Below, piece by piece: positions 1 through 6,680 of a stretch of 7,355 bases of DNA; position 1 is the first letter of the stretch, and every line of letters starts with the position of its first letter. The notes under the pieces were generated by a model that did no database searches, was not told the DNA's origin, and saw only the letters and a list, made by a program, of their open reading frames with translations. Both the position numbers and the translations under genes were made by a program. This DNA is from Actinomycetes bacterium (lineage in GTDB: Bacteria; Actinomycetota; Actinomycetes; Actinomycetales; Microbacteriaceae): NCBI GenBank assembly GCA_030425055.1, contig JAUHVN010000133.1, forward strand, positions 1 through 7,355, written 5' to 3'.

Positions 1-498
1 GAGCAGCAGCACCTTCGGGTCCATCATGAGCGCGCGGCTCATCGCGACCATCTGGCGCTCACCGCCCGACAGCGAGCCGGCGCGCTGCTTGAGGCGGCCG
101 CCCAGCTCCGAGAAGATGCCGGTCACGAACTCGAGGCGCTCCTTGTACTTGCCCGGGGCCTGGTAGAGCCCCATCTGCAGGTTCTCCTCGATCGTGAGGC
201 TCGGGAAGACGTTGTTCGTCTGCGGGATGAAGCCGACGCCGCGCGCGACGAGCTTGTTGGCCTTCAGCCCCGTGATGTCATCGCCTTCGAGCGCGATCGA
301 GCCGCTGCGGATGTTCACTTGACCGAAGATCGCCTTCAGCAGCGTCGATTTGCCGGCTCCGTTGGGGCCGATGATGCCGACCAGTTCGCCCTGGTGGACG
401 ATCATGTTGCATCCGTTGAGGATGTTGACGCCCGGGAGGTAGCCGGCGTGGACGTCCTCGATGAGGACCACGGGGGTGTCGGTGGTGACGGCGCTCAC
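1..498 (-). CDS. livF: Branched-chain amino acid ABC transporter ATP-binding protein LivF (partial, C-terminus off the left edge)
   Basis: Second ATPase subunit of the Liv importer. It sits on the cytoplasmic face, pairs with LivG and drives uptake through LivH/LivM. The visible 166 residues contain Walker A GPNGAGKST (44-52), the Q-loop region FIPQTNNVFPSLTIEENL (90-107, a LivF-style stretch) and the signature LSGGERQ (143-149). The frame leaves the window at VLLL, exactly where the Walker B Asp-Glu should follow. LivF proteins are usually about 235 residues, so roughly 70 are missing. The start is GTG at 498, eight bases after GGAGGAG (complement of 507-513). GTGA overlaps the livG stop by four bases, which implies translational coupling. 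The family is certain; that the substrate is leucine, isoleucine or valine is inferred from family membership, because related transporters carry other amino acids or amides. Confidence 0.94.
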   Translation of the reverse strand, partial: MSAVTTDTPVVLIEDVHAGYLPGVNILNGCNMIVHQGELVGIIGPNGAGKSTLLKAIFGQVNIRSGSIALEGDDITGLKANKLVARGVGFIPQTNNVFPSLTIEENLQMGLYQAPGKYKERLEFVTGIFSELGGRLKQRAGSLSGGERQMVAMSRALMMDPKVLLL

Positions 499-1532
499 TT
501 GTGCTTCTCCTCCGACTTGCGGACGGCTTCCTCTTCGGCTTCGCCTTCGGCGACGATTGCATCGGCGGTCATCGACGACGCGGAGTCGCCGCCTTCGACG
601 GTCGGGATGCGGCCGGTGACCTGGCCGAGGTCGACATCCTGGTGCGCACCGAGGTACGCGTCGATGACGGCGGGGTTGCGCATGACCTCGTGGGGGTCGC
701 CTTCGGCGACGATCTTGCCCTCGGCCATCACGACGACCCAGTCGGCGATGTGGCGGACCATGTGCATGTCGTGCTCGACGAACAGCACGGTCATGCCCTC
801 GTCCTTCAGGTCGAGGATGTGATCGAGCAGCGACTGCGTCAGCGCCGGGTTCACACCGGCCATCGGCTCGTCGAGCATCACGAGGGTGGGCTCGGTCATG
901 AGCGACCGGGCCATCTCGAGGAGCTTGCGCTGCCCGCCCGAGAGGCTGGCGGCGAAGTCGTCGGCCTTCGCGTCGAGCTTGAACCGCGTGAGCAGGTCCA
1001 TCGCACGGTCTTCGAGCGCCTCGTCCTGCGAGCGCCACAGCGGCGGGATGAGGCTCGACCAGAACTTCTCGCCGCGCTGGTTCTTCGCGCCGAGCTTCAT
1101 GTTCTCCATCACCGTGAGCAGGCCGAGGGCCTTGGTGAGCTGGAACGTGCGCACCAGGCCCATCCGTGAGACCTTGTAGGCCGGCACGCCTGAAAGGGAA
1201 TGTCCGTCGAAGCTCCACGTGCCCTCGTTGGGCTTGTCGAAGCCGGTGAGCAGGTTGAACAGCGTGGTCTTGCCGGCGCCGTTCGGGCCGATGAGGGCCG
1301 TGATCGCGCCGCGCGGGATCTCGAGGTGGTCTACGTCGACCGCGTGCACGCCGCCGAAGGAGCGGCGCACGTTGTCGGCGACGATGATCGGGTCGACCTT
1401 CGCGACGCCGGGGGCCGGGTCGCCCACGTGCAGGCCGGTGGTCTTCGGACGCGGTGTCGGCGACGTCATCGTCGACTCGTCGGCGGACTCGGCCGCGACG
1501 GCGTCTTCGCTGGGTGTCATGTCACTTGACAA
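495..1532 (-). CDS. livG: Branched-chain amino acid ABC transporter ATP-binding protein LivG
   Basis: First ATPase subunit of the Liv importer, cytoplasmic, partner of LivF. In the 345-residue reading: Walker A GPNGAGKTT (82-90), Q-loop around RTFQ (128-131), signature LSGGQ (197-201), Walker B LVMLDEP (217-223), H-loop His254 in FVEHD, and the LivG/LivF C-terminal motif VIDAYLG (289-295). Typical LivG is about 255 residues. This one has about 48 extra N-terminal residues rich in Ala, Ser, Thr and Pro, and about 50 extra C-terminal residues that are mostly acidic and charged, ending EEKHK. The chosen start is TTG at 1532, because AAGGAG (complement of 1540-1545) lies seven bases upstream; this overlaps livM by 11 bases. 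An ATG at 1520, two bases after the livM stop, is a good alternative and would remove only four residues. The stop overlaps the livF GTG. Confidence 0.95.
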   Translation of the reverse strand: MSSDMTPSEDAVAAESADESTMTSPTPRPKTTGLHVGDPAPGVAKVDPIIVADNVRRSFGGVHAVDVDHLEIPRGAITALIGPNGAGKTTLFNLLTGFDKPNEGTWSFDGHSLSGVPAYKVSRMGLVRTFQLTKALGLLTVMENMKLGAKNQRGEKFWSSLIPPLWRSQDEALEDRAMDLLTRFKLDAKADDFAASLSGGQRKLLEMARSLMTEPTLVMLDEPMAGVNPALTQSLLDHILDLKDEGMTVLFVEHDMHMVRHIADWVVVMAEGKIVAEGDPHEVMRNPAVIDAYLGAHQDVDLGQVTGRIPTVEGGDSASSMTADAIVAEGEAEEEAVRKSEEKHK

Positions 1533-2502
1533 AGGTCAGCTCCTTCTTGTTGCCGAGGATGCCCTGCGGCATGAAGATCACGAGGAGCATCAGCGCGACG
1601 CCCACGAGGATGAACCGCAGCGTCGCCGCCTGGATCGCCGACATGCCGAACAGCAGGCCCGCCGACGCCATGGCCGGCAGCACGTTCGACAGGAACGTCT
1701 GCAGCACCCAGAAGATGAGCGAGCCCAGCAGCGGGCCGAAGACCGTCGCCGCGCCGCCGAGCAGCAGCGCCGTCCAGATGAAGAACGTGAGCGACGTGAC
1801 GTAGACACCGGGGCTGATCGCCGACGGCAGCGCGTAGACGATTCCACCCGCGGCGGCGATGACGCCACCGAGCACGAGCGCCTGCATCTTGTAGGCGAAG
1901 ACGTTCTTGCCGAGCGAGCGCACGGCGTCTTCGTCTTCGCGGATGCCCTTGAGAGCACGGCCCCACGGGCTGCGGGTCACGAGCCACACGACGAGCACGG
2001 CGACGGCGAGCGTGATGAGGCCCACGATGCGCACCCACCACTGGGTCTCGTTGTAGGTCCACGGGCCGAAGCCGTACACACCGGGCGGGATCGGGTTCGC
2101 CGCGCGGAAGCTCGAGTGGTAGCCGCTCAGGCCGTCGGCCGAGCCGGTCACGTCGTCGAACGCCGTCGTGAGGAACAGCAGGCGCACCACCTCGGCGGCC
2201 GCGATCGTCACGATCGCGAGGTAGTCGCCGCGCAGTCGCAGCGTCGGGATGCCGAGGATGAGGGCGAAGATCGCCGCGGCGACCAGTCCGATCAGCGCCG
2301 CGACCCACCAGGTGATGCCGAACGTGAGGATCGAGATCGCGTAGCCGTAGGCGCCGATGGCCATGAAGCCGGCGATGCCCATGTTGATCAGTCCGGCGAA
2401 GCCGAAGTGGATCGCCAGCGCGAGCGCGGCGAGGGCGTATCCGATCGTCGCCGGGCTGAGGATCGACGACGCCGAGTTGGAGAGAATCTGCAACCAGTTC
2501 AT
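1522..2502 (-). CDS. livM: Branched-chain amino acid ABC transporter permease LivM
   Basis: Integral membrane permease that forms the substrate channel with LivH. The 326-residue protein is mostly hydrophobic helices. Family landmarks are the N-terminal stretch GLINMGIAGFMAIGAYG (37-53), the GDYLAIVTIAAAEVVRL region (92-108), the cytoplasmic coupling loop SPWGRALKGIREDE (178-191) that contacts the ATPases, the VFGPLLGSLIFW region (254-265), and the closing MPQGILG motif (311-317). Length and motif order match ordinary LivM. The start is ATG at 2502, nine bases beyond the livH stop, with AAGG (complement of 2510-2513) seven bases upstream and overlapping the livH TAA. The 3' end overlaps the TTG start of livG by 11 bases. 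Nothing is truncated or unusual. Exact substrate specificity cannot be read from a permease sequence. Confidence 0.95.
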   Translation of the reverse strand: MNWLQILSNSASSILSPATIGYALAALALAIHFGFAGLINMGIAGFMAIGAYGYAISILTFGITWWVAALIGLVAAAIFALILGIPTLRLRGDYLAIVTIAAAEVVRLLFLTTAFDDVTGSADGLSGYHSSFRAANPIPPGVYGFGPWTYNETQWWVRIVGLITLAVAVLVVWLVTRSPWGRALKGIREDEDAVRSLGKNVFAYKMQALVLGGVIAAAGGIVYALPSAISPGVYVTSLTFFIWTALLLGGAATVFGPLLGSLIFWVLQTFLSNVLPAMASAGLLFGMSAIQAATLRFILVGVALMLLVIFMPQGILGNKKELTFVK

Positions 2503-2511
2503 GAGTGCGCC

Positions 2512-3837
2512 TTAACCTATTCTCTCGCGTCGGCCGAGGATTCCCTGTGGCCGGAACAGCAGGATCACGATGAGGATGAACAGGGCGCTCGCGTACTTGA
2601 GGTCTGCGGGGATCCACAGGCTCGACGCCTCGACCAGGATTCCGACGATCAGTGCACCCACGAGCGCGCCGTACGCGGTTCCGAGACCGCCGAGCACGAC
2701 CGCAGCGAACATGAGGAGCAGGATCTGCGCTCCCATGTCCCAGCGGATGCCGGGGCGGTAGTAGGCGTACAGGATGCCGGCGAGACCCGCGAGCGCGCCG
2801 GCGACGATCCACACGACGCGCACCACGAAGTCGACGTCGATGCCGGATGCCGCGGCGAGCGAGGGGTTGTCCGAGATCGCGCGCGTCGCCTTGCCGATGC
2901 GCGACCGCGTGAGCCAGAAGGCGAACGCGACGATCACGATGATCGAGATCGCGAGCGACACCATGTCGATGACGCTCATCTGCACCGCGCCGAACAGCGG
3001 GATCTTCTCGGCTGCGGCGCCCGGCAGCTGCTCGGTGCCTCCGCCGATGAAGAACTGGAAGAGGTACCGCATCGCCAGCGACAGACCGATGCTCACGATC
3101 ATGAGCTGGACGACGCCGACCCTTCGTCTTCGCAGCGGTCGCCAGAGGATGGCATCCAGCACGAGACCGAGGACGGCGCTCAGGATGACCGCGAGCGGAT
3201 AGCCCAGCCACCACGGCAGCGCGAGACTCGCGGGGCCCACGAGCACGAGCGCGGCCACAGCGCCGAAGGTCACCATCTCGCCGTGGGCGAAGTTCGAGAT
3301 TCCGGTGGTGCCGTAGACGAGGGTGAGGCCGACCGCCGCGAGGGCGAGCATGAGGCCGAAGCTGATGCCCTGCACGATGCGCTGCACGAACTGGTCGAAG
3401 AAGCTCGTGACGTTGCGTTCGCCTTCACCGATGAAGAAGTTCACCGTCGCGCGGCCGCCCTGGCCCATCTCGACTTCGCGCACATTGGGCTGTTCGGATG
3501 CCTCGTCGACCACCGCGATGCCCTCTGGCAGCGTGTTCTCGTCGAGGGTGACGATGTAGACCTCGCCGCGCTCGGGGACGCCGACGCGCCACTGGCCGTT
3601 CTCGTCGGTCTCGACCTCTTGCAGCCCACCAGGGCCGTCGACGGTGAGCACGACTCCGGCGAGGGGTTCGCCGTCGAGCTGCACGTTGCCGCTGATGCGG
3701 TACGGGTTCTCGTCGTCGGCCGCCAGCGCGGGGGTCGAAGTGAGGAAGAACCCCACCACGAGCAGGAACAGAGCGACGAGTGCGGCGACGGTTCTCGCGC
3801 GACCGCGATTCAGCGCCGATTCAGTCGTAGGACCCAA
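2512..3837 (-). CDS. livH: Branched-chain amino acid ABC transporter permease LivH with N-terminal secreted beta-sandwich domain
   Basis: First gene of the liv operon; permease partner of LivM. I start it at TTG 3837, where GGGAGG (complement of 3843-3848) lies five bases upstream, giving 441 residues. An in-frame ATG at 3885 would add 16 residues but has no visible ribosome binding site. From the TTG start the N-terminus is a classic signal sequence: basic RGRAR (11-15), a hydrophobic core (17-33) and PALA-A near 36-40. Residues 46-137 (YRISGNVQLDGEPLAGVVL..., DENGQWRVGVP) resemble a carboxypeptidase-regulatory-like or CnaB-type beta-sandwich and should lie outside the cell. The LivH permease follows from about 150 to 435, with LVYGTTGISNFAHGEMVTFGA (173-193), coupling loop SRIGKATRAISDNPSLA (312-328) and FRPQGILG (428-435). 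Ordinary LivH is about 290-300 residues, so the front domain is a real addition. UrtB is also long, but its extension is of a different type. Confidence 0.93.
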   Translation of the reverse strand: MGPTTESALNRGRARTVAALVALFLLVVGFFLTSTPALAADDENPYRISGNVQLDGEPLAGVVLTVDGPGGLQEVETDENGQWRVGVPERGEVYIVTLDENTLPEGIAVVDEASEQPNVREVEMGQGGRATVNFFIGEGERNVTSFFDQFVQRIVQGISFGLMLALAAVGLTLVYGTTGISNFAHGEMVTFGAVAALVLVGPASLALPWWLGYPLAVILSAVLGLVLDAILWRPLRRRRVGVVQLMIVSIGLSLAMRYLFQFFIGGGTEQLPGAAAEKIPLFGAVQMSVIDMVSLAISIIVIVAFAFWLTRSRIGKATRAISDNPSLAAASGIDVDFVVRVVWIVAGALAGLAGILYAYYRPGIRWDMGAQILLLMFAAVVLGGLGTAYGALVGALIVGILVEASSLWIPADLKYASALFILIVILLFRPQGILGRRERIG

Positions 3838-3842
3838 CGAAA

Positions 3843-3848
3843 CCTCCC
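3843..3848 (-). promoter_or_regulatory. Shine-Dalgarno fixing the livH start
   Basis: The minus strand reads GGGAGG, five bases before the TTG at 3837-3835. This near-perfect anti-16S match lies inside the longer open frame from ATG 3885, and nothing similar precedes that ATG. It favours the TTG start and the textbook signal peptide that results. Confidence 0.65.
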
Positions 3849-4007
3849 AGTGCGGCACGACGAACACCGAGGAGTCGGGTCGCATCGGCCGTGATGAACG
3901 ACGTTACGACCATAGTGTGTCGACGGTGTTTCGCGCGCGATACGTGACCGAATCGCGACCCTGCGGCATCCGCTCGCAAAGGGGAATGAATGCGTTGCCG
4001 CCGCGCT

Positions 4008-4013
4008 TAGAAT
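4008..4013 (+). promoter_or_regulatory. Candidate -10 element of guaB
   Basis: TAGAAT matches the sigma-A -10 consensus TATAAT at five of six positions. It would place transcription start near 4019-4021, just before the leader stem-loop. The hexamer 17 bases upstream (3985-3990, AATGAA) is a poor -35. A competing arrangement is TTGCCG (3995-4000) with a weaker -10, TAAGAG (4018-4023), 17 bases further on. Confidence 0.4.
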
Positions 4014-4022
4014 CGTGTAAGA

Positions 4023-4073
4023 GCGCACGCGCGCTCGGCCGTCGTCGTCCACCCCGAGCAACGCGCCGTGCGC
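4023..4073 (+). promoter_or_regulatory. Stem-loop in the predicted guaB 5' leader
   Basis: Three consecutive helices pair exactly. GCGCACG (4023-4029) pairs with CGTGCGC (4067-4073), CGC (4030-4032) with GCG (4063-4065), and GCTCGG (4033-4038) with CCGAGC (4054-4059). Only a one-base and a three-base bulge interrupt the 3' side, and the apical loop is 15 bases (4039-4053). The 16 base pairs end three bases before the AGGAG ribosome binding site, leaving that site open. It could be an mRNA-stability or attenuation element. It does not resemble a known purine riboswitch. Chance pairing is possible at this GC content. Confidence 0.4.
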
Positions 4074-4085
4074 GCAGGAGAATTC

Positions 4086-5588
4086 ATGGAGCACCACGAC
4101 CCCTTCGGCTTCGTCGGACTGACGTACGACGACGTCCTCTTGCTTCCCGGCCACACCGACGTGATCCCCAGCGAGGCCGACACGTCGAGCCGGGTCACGC
4201 GACGCATCACGGTGGCCACTCCGCTGCTGTCGGCCGCGATGGACACCGTCACCGAGACGCGGCTCGCGATCGCGATCGCACGCGAGGGCGGCATCGGCAT
4301 CATCCACCGCAACCTGTCGATCGCCGATCAGGCGGCGATGGTCGACCGCGTCAAGCGCAGCGAGTCGGGCATGATCACCGACCCCATCACGACGACGCCC
4401 GACGCGACGATCGAAGAGGTCGACGGGCTGTGCGCGCAGTACCGCATCTCGGGTCTTCCCGTCGTCGATGACGAGGGGCGTCTCGTGGGCATCGTCACGA
4501 ACCGCGACATGCGCTTCGTGTCGGGCTTCGAGCGCCAGACGACGCTCGTCAAGGACGTCATGACCAGCGAGGGTCTGGTGACCGGCACCGTGGGCATCGG
4601 CGCCAACGAGGTCATCGCCCTGTTCGCCGAGCATCGCGTCGAGAAGCTGCCGCTCATCGACGGCGACGGCAAGCTCGCGGGCCTCATCACCATCAAGGAC
4701 TTCGACAAGAGCGAGAAGTACCCGCTCGCCACGAAGGACGAGCACGGCCGCCTGCGCGTCGGCGCGGCGATCGGCTTCTTCGGCGACGCGTGGGACCGCG
4801 CGGTGGCGCTGCGAGACGCCGGTGTCGACGTCGTGGTCGTCGACACGGCGAACGGGCAGTCCGCCGGCGTGATCGACATGGTGCGCCGCATCAAGGCCGA
4901 TCCGTCATTCGCCCACATCGACGTCATCGGCGGCAACGTTGCGACGCGCGAGGGCGCCCAGGCGCTCATCGATGCGGGCGTCGACGCCGTGAAGGTCGGC
5001 GTCGGCCCGGGATCGATCTGCACGACGCGCATCGTCGCGGGCGTCGGGGTTCCGCAGGTCACCGCGATCTACGAGGCATCCCTCGCGGCCCGCGAGGCCG
5101 GCATCCCTGTCATCGCCGACGGCGGCCTGCAGTACTCGGGCGACATCGCGAAGGCGCTCGTCGCCGGCGCGGACACGGTCATGATCGGATCGCTGCTGGC
5201 CGGCACCGACGAGTCGCCGGGCGAGGTCGTCTTCCAGGGCGGCAAGCAGTTCAAGCTGTACCGCGGCATGGGTTCGCTCGGCGCGCTGCAGACGCGCGGC
5301 AAGAAGACCTCGTACTCGAAGGACCGGTACTTCCAGGCCGACGTGCCCAGCGACGACAAGCTCATCCCCGAGGGCATCGAGGGCCAGGTCGCGTATCGCG
5401 GCCCCGTCTCGGCGGTGGCCTACCAGCTCGTCGGCGGCCTGCGGCAGTCGATGTTCTACGTCGGCGCCCGCACGGTCGACGAGCTCAAGGCCAAGGGCAA
5501 GTTCGTGCGCATCACGTCGGCCGGCCTCAAGGAGTCGCACCCGCACGACGTGCAGATCGTCGTCGAGGCGCCGAACTACAAGCGCTGA
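4086..5588 (+). CDS. guaB: Inosine-5'-monophosphate dehydrogenase
   Basis: Cytoplasmic enzyme that oxidises IMP to XMP with NAD+, the committed step of guanine nucleotide synthesis. The 500-residue length is standard. Features in order: the N-terminal barrel strand GLTYDDVLLLPG (11-22), ATPLLSAAMDTVTE (44-57), two CBS domains that normally bind regulatory nucleotides (about 97-150 and 156-212), the NAD-contacting DTANG (253-257), GNV (283-285), the catalytic loop GVGPGSICTTR with Cys312, the phosphate-binding IADGG (343-347), GSLLAGTDESPGE (368-380), YRGMGS (392-397) and the mobile flap EGIEGQVAYRGPV with Arg438. Many bacterial enzymes have His where this one has Asn256; this is probably lineage variation. 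The start is ATG 4086, five bases after AGGAG (4076-4080). An upstream in-frame GTG at 4068 lies inside the leader stem and is unlikely. The gene is divergent from the liv operon and looks functionally unrelated to it. Confidence 0.97.
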   Translation: MEHHDPFGFVGLTYDDVLLLPGHTDVIPSEADTSSRVTRRITVATPLLSAAMDTVTETRLAIAIAREGGIGIIHRNLSIADQAAMVDRVKRSESGMITDPITTTPDATIEEVDGLCAQYRISGLPVVDDEGRLVGIVTNRDMRFVSGFERQTTLVKDVMTSEGLVTGTVGIGANEVIALFAEHRVEKLPLIDGDGKLAGLITIKDFDKSEKYPLATKDEHGRLRVGAAIGFFGDAWDRAVALRDAGVDVVVVDTANGQSAGVIDMVRRIKADPSFAHIDVIGGNVATREGAQALIDAGVDAVKVGVGPGSICTTRIVAGVGVPQVTAIYEASLAAREAGIPVIADGGLQYSGDIAKALVAGADTVMIGSLLAGTDESPGEVVFQGGKQFKLYRGMGSLGALQTRGKKTSYSKDRYFQADVPSDDKLIPEGIEGQVAYRGPVSAVAYQLVGGLRQSMFYVGARTVDELKAKGKFVRITSAGLKESHPHDVQIVVEAPNYKR

Positions 5589-5589
5589 C

Positions 5590-5608
5590 CCGGCGGCGAC
5601 CCCGCCGG
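5590..5608 (+). terminator. GC hairpin immediately after guaB, candidate terminator
   Basis: CCGGCGG (5590-5596) pairs perfectly with CCGCCGG (5602-5608) around a five-base loop, starting two bases after the guaB stop. There is no following T-run, so this would be the U-less hairpin type often proposed in actinobacteria. The palindromic element just downstream (5616-5702) could act with it or instead of it. Confidence 0.4.
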
Positions 5609-5615
5609 CGAGACG

Positions 5616-5702
5616 GCTCACAGGCTTCGCAGAATCGCGCGAAACCCGCAGAGAACGCGCGTATCTCTGCGAAGTCGGCATCACTCTGCGAACTCTGTGA
5701 GC
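5616..5702. repeat. Palindromic intergenic element, copy 1 (four cores at 19-base period)
   Basis: The ends form an 18-position inverted repeat. Bases 5616-5633 pair with 5685-5702 at 16 Watson-Crick positions, plus one G-T and one mismatch. Inside, CGCAGAGA (5647-5654) pairs perfectly with TCTCTGCG (5664-5671) around a loop containing the palindrome ACGCGCGT. Cores CGCAGA start at 5628 and 5647, and TCTGCG at 5666 and 5685, exactly 19 bases apart and symmetric about 5659. The 17-base word TCACAGGCTTCGCAGAA (5618-5634) recurs exactly in copy 2. No credible gene lies here. It could be a REP-like element, a bidirectional terminator or an array of protein sites. Confidence 0.8.
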
Positions 5703-5799
5703 GGATGCCGCGTCCTCCCCAGCCGCGCTGCGAGCGGCATCCGTCCACAGATGACCCCACGAGCACGGGTCGGACGTGTCTAGGGCGCAGACTCCGGAC

Positions 5800-6666
5800 A
5801 TGGCGGTTGCGCGCAGGAGTGCGGAGGAGCTCGCGGCGTGGATCGCGTCTCGTGAGGGTGCGGTGCACCGCGACGACGCGCTGCGTGCGGGGTTCGGCGT
5901 CCCGCTGATCCGCGACCTGGTGAGGTCGGGTGGTGCCGAGATGCTCCGCCGTGTGTGGGTGGTCACGGCCGCCGCGCCCGTGGATCTGCGCGCCGCCGCA
6001 CGCGCCGGCGGGCGGATCACGTGCGTCTCACTCGCGCGGCGACGCCGATGGTGGGTTCCGGAGGGCGTCGATCCGGCGGTCCACCTCCACATGCACCCTG
6101 GCTCGAGCGGGGTCGGACCCGTCGGCGGGCGGGGCGCGGTGACGCACTGGAACAAGCCCCTCGCGCCGTCGCCGCGCTCGCTGATCGGCACGGTCGAGGA
6201 CGCCCTCCAGCACATCGCGGCGTGCCTCGATCACGACACCGCGCTGGTGCTCTGGGAATCGGCTGCGCGCGTCGAGAAGCTGGCGCCGGAGGCGCTCCGT
6301 CAGGTGACATGGTCGTCGCTCGCGGCACGGGAACTGGCCGCATCCGTCACAGGCCTGTCCGACTCCGGTCTCGAGACGCTGCTCGTCGTGCCGCTGAGGC
6401 GCGCCGGATTGCGCGTGAGGCAGCAGGTCGTGCTGGCGGGTCGCCCGGTCGATGCGCTCGTCGGCGAGCGGCTGGTGGTTCAGGCGGACGGCTACGAGTT
6501 CCACTCGTCCTCCGCGCAGCGTGCAAAGGATCTCGCGCACGACGCGGAGTTGCGCCTGCGCGGCTACACGGTGCTGCGCTTCAGCTACGCGCAGATCGTG
6601 CACGAGTGGCCGAGTGTCGAGCGCACCATCCGCCGGGCCGTCGCGTCGGGTCTCCACCGGAGCTGA
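5800..6666 (+). CDS. AbiEi-like winged-helix / DUF559-type endonuclease-fold protein of unknown role
   Basis: A 288-residue soluble protein. The N-terminal 20-56 or so (GAVHRDDALRAGFG, LIRDLVRSGG, LRRVWVV) resembles the winged-helix start of type IV antitoxin AbiEi-like proteins. Residues about 188-285 resemble the DUF559/Vsr endonuclease-fold domain. Candidate active-site residues are Glu192 (SGLE), Asp218 (RPVDALV), Asp230 (VVQADGYEFH) and His235, followed by LRGYTVLRFSYAQI (252-265). Position 228 is Gln where many relatives have Glu. Such proteins are common as single genes in actinobacteria, and I know of no firmly established function. No toxin partner is adjacent, so a toxin-antitoxin role is not supported here. 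The start is uncertain: ATG 5800 is preferred, but GTG 5776 would add eight residues, and neither has a clear ribosome binding site. A copy of the same palindromic element lies on each side of the gene. Confidence 0.78.
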   Translation: MAVARRSAEELAAWIASREGAVHRDDALRAGFGVPLIRDLVRSGGAEMLRRVWVVTAAAPVDLRAAARAGGRITCVSLARRRRWWVPEGVDPAVHLHMHPGSSGVGPVGGRGAVTHWNKPLAPSPRSLIGTVEDALQHIAACLDHDTALVLWESAARVEKLAPEALRQVTWSSLAARELAASVTGLSDSGLETLLVVPLRRAGLRVRQQVVLAGRPVDALVGERLVVQADGYEFHSSSAQRAKDLAHDAELRLRGYTVLRFSYAQIVHEWPSVERTIRRAVASGLHRS

Positions 6667-6680
6667 GTCCGCATGCCGGT

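Larger units (their letters stand above)
3838..4085. other. Divergent intergenic region between the liv operon and guaB
   Basis: This 248-base region must hold promoters for both directions. On the minus strand the best -10-like word for liv is TATGGT (complement of 3909-3914), with no convincing -35, so that promoter is only tentative. On the plus strand TAGAAT (4008-4013) is a good -10 for guaB. A 10-base palindrome, TCGCGCGCGA, lies at 3931-3940 but could be chance at this GC content. The guaB leader contains a stem-loop, listed separately. I see no long operator palindrome and no coding sequence. Confidence 0.6.

Noticed and set aside
1517..3214. A 565-codon open frame on the minus strand in another frame across livM and livH.
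   Set aside because: Its translation is Arg/Pro/His-rich with no recognisable domain, and it overlaps two certain genes on the same strand.
2512..3837. LivH as UrtB of a urea transporter, because of its long N-terminus.
   Set aside because: The extension looks like a beta-sandwich behind a signal peptide and not the UrtB-type N-terminal region. No urease or urt-specific genes are visible.
1219..3894. An 891-codon open frame on the plus strand opposite livG, livM and livH.
   Set aside because: It is antisense to three clearly recognisable transporter genes and its translation is a low-complexity run of Arg, Asp, Glu, His and Ala. This is a known artefact of GC-rich coding DNA.
4020..4085. 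A purine or guanidine riboswitch in front of guaB.
   Set aside because: The leader is short, and I see one bulged hairpin with no three-way junction or conserved loop sequences of those classes.
5616..5702. The 19-base periodic pattern as a CRISPR array.
   Set aside because: Repeated cores are only about 6-8 bases, the second half is inverted, there are four units, and no cas gene is present.
6082..6096. His-Leu-His-Met-His in the nuclease-like protein as an HUH (RAYT/Y1 transposase) motif.
   Set aside because: The C-terminal region fits the DUF559/Vsr fold, not an HUH nuclease. There is no matching catalytic Tyr helix, and the stretch sits in the linker between the two domains.
3810..6215. 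Long minus-strand open frames opposite guaB and the nuclease-like gene (3810-4745 and 4905-6215).
   Set aside because: They are antisense shadows of guaB and of the nuclease-like gene, and their translations are composition-biased with no motif.
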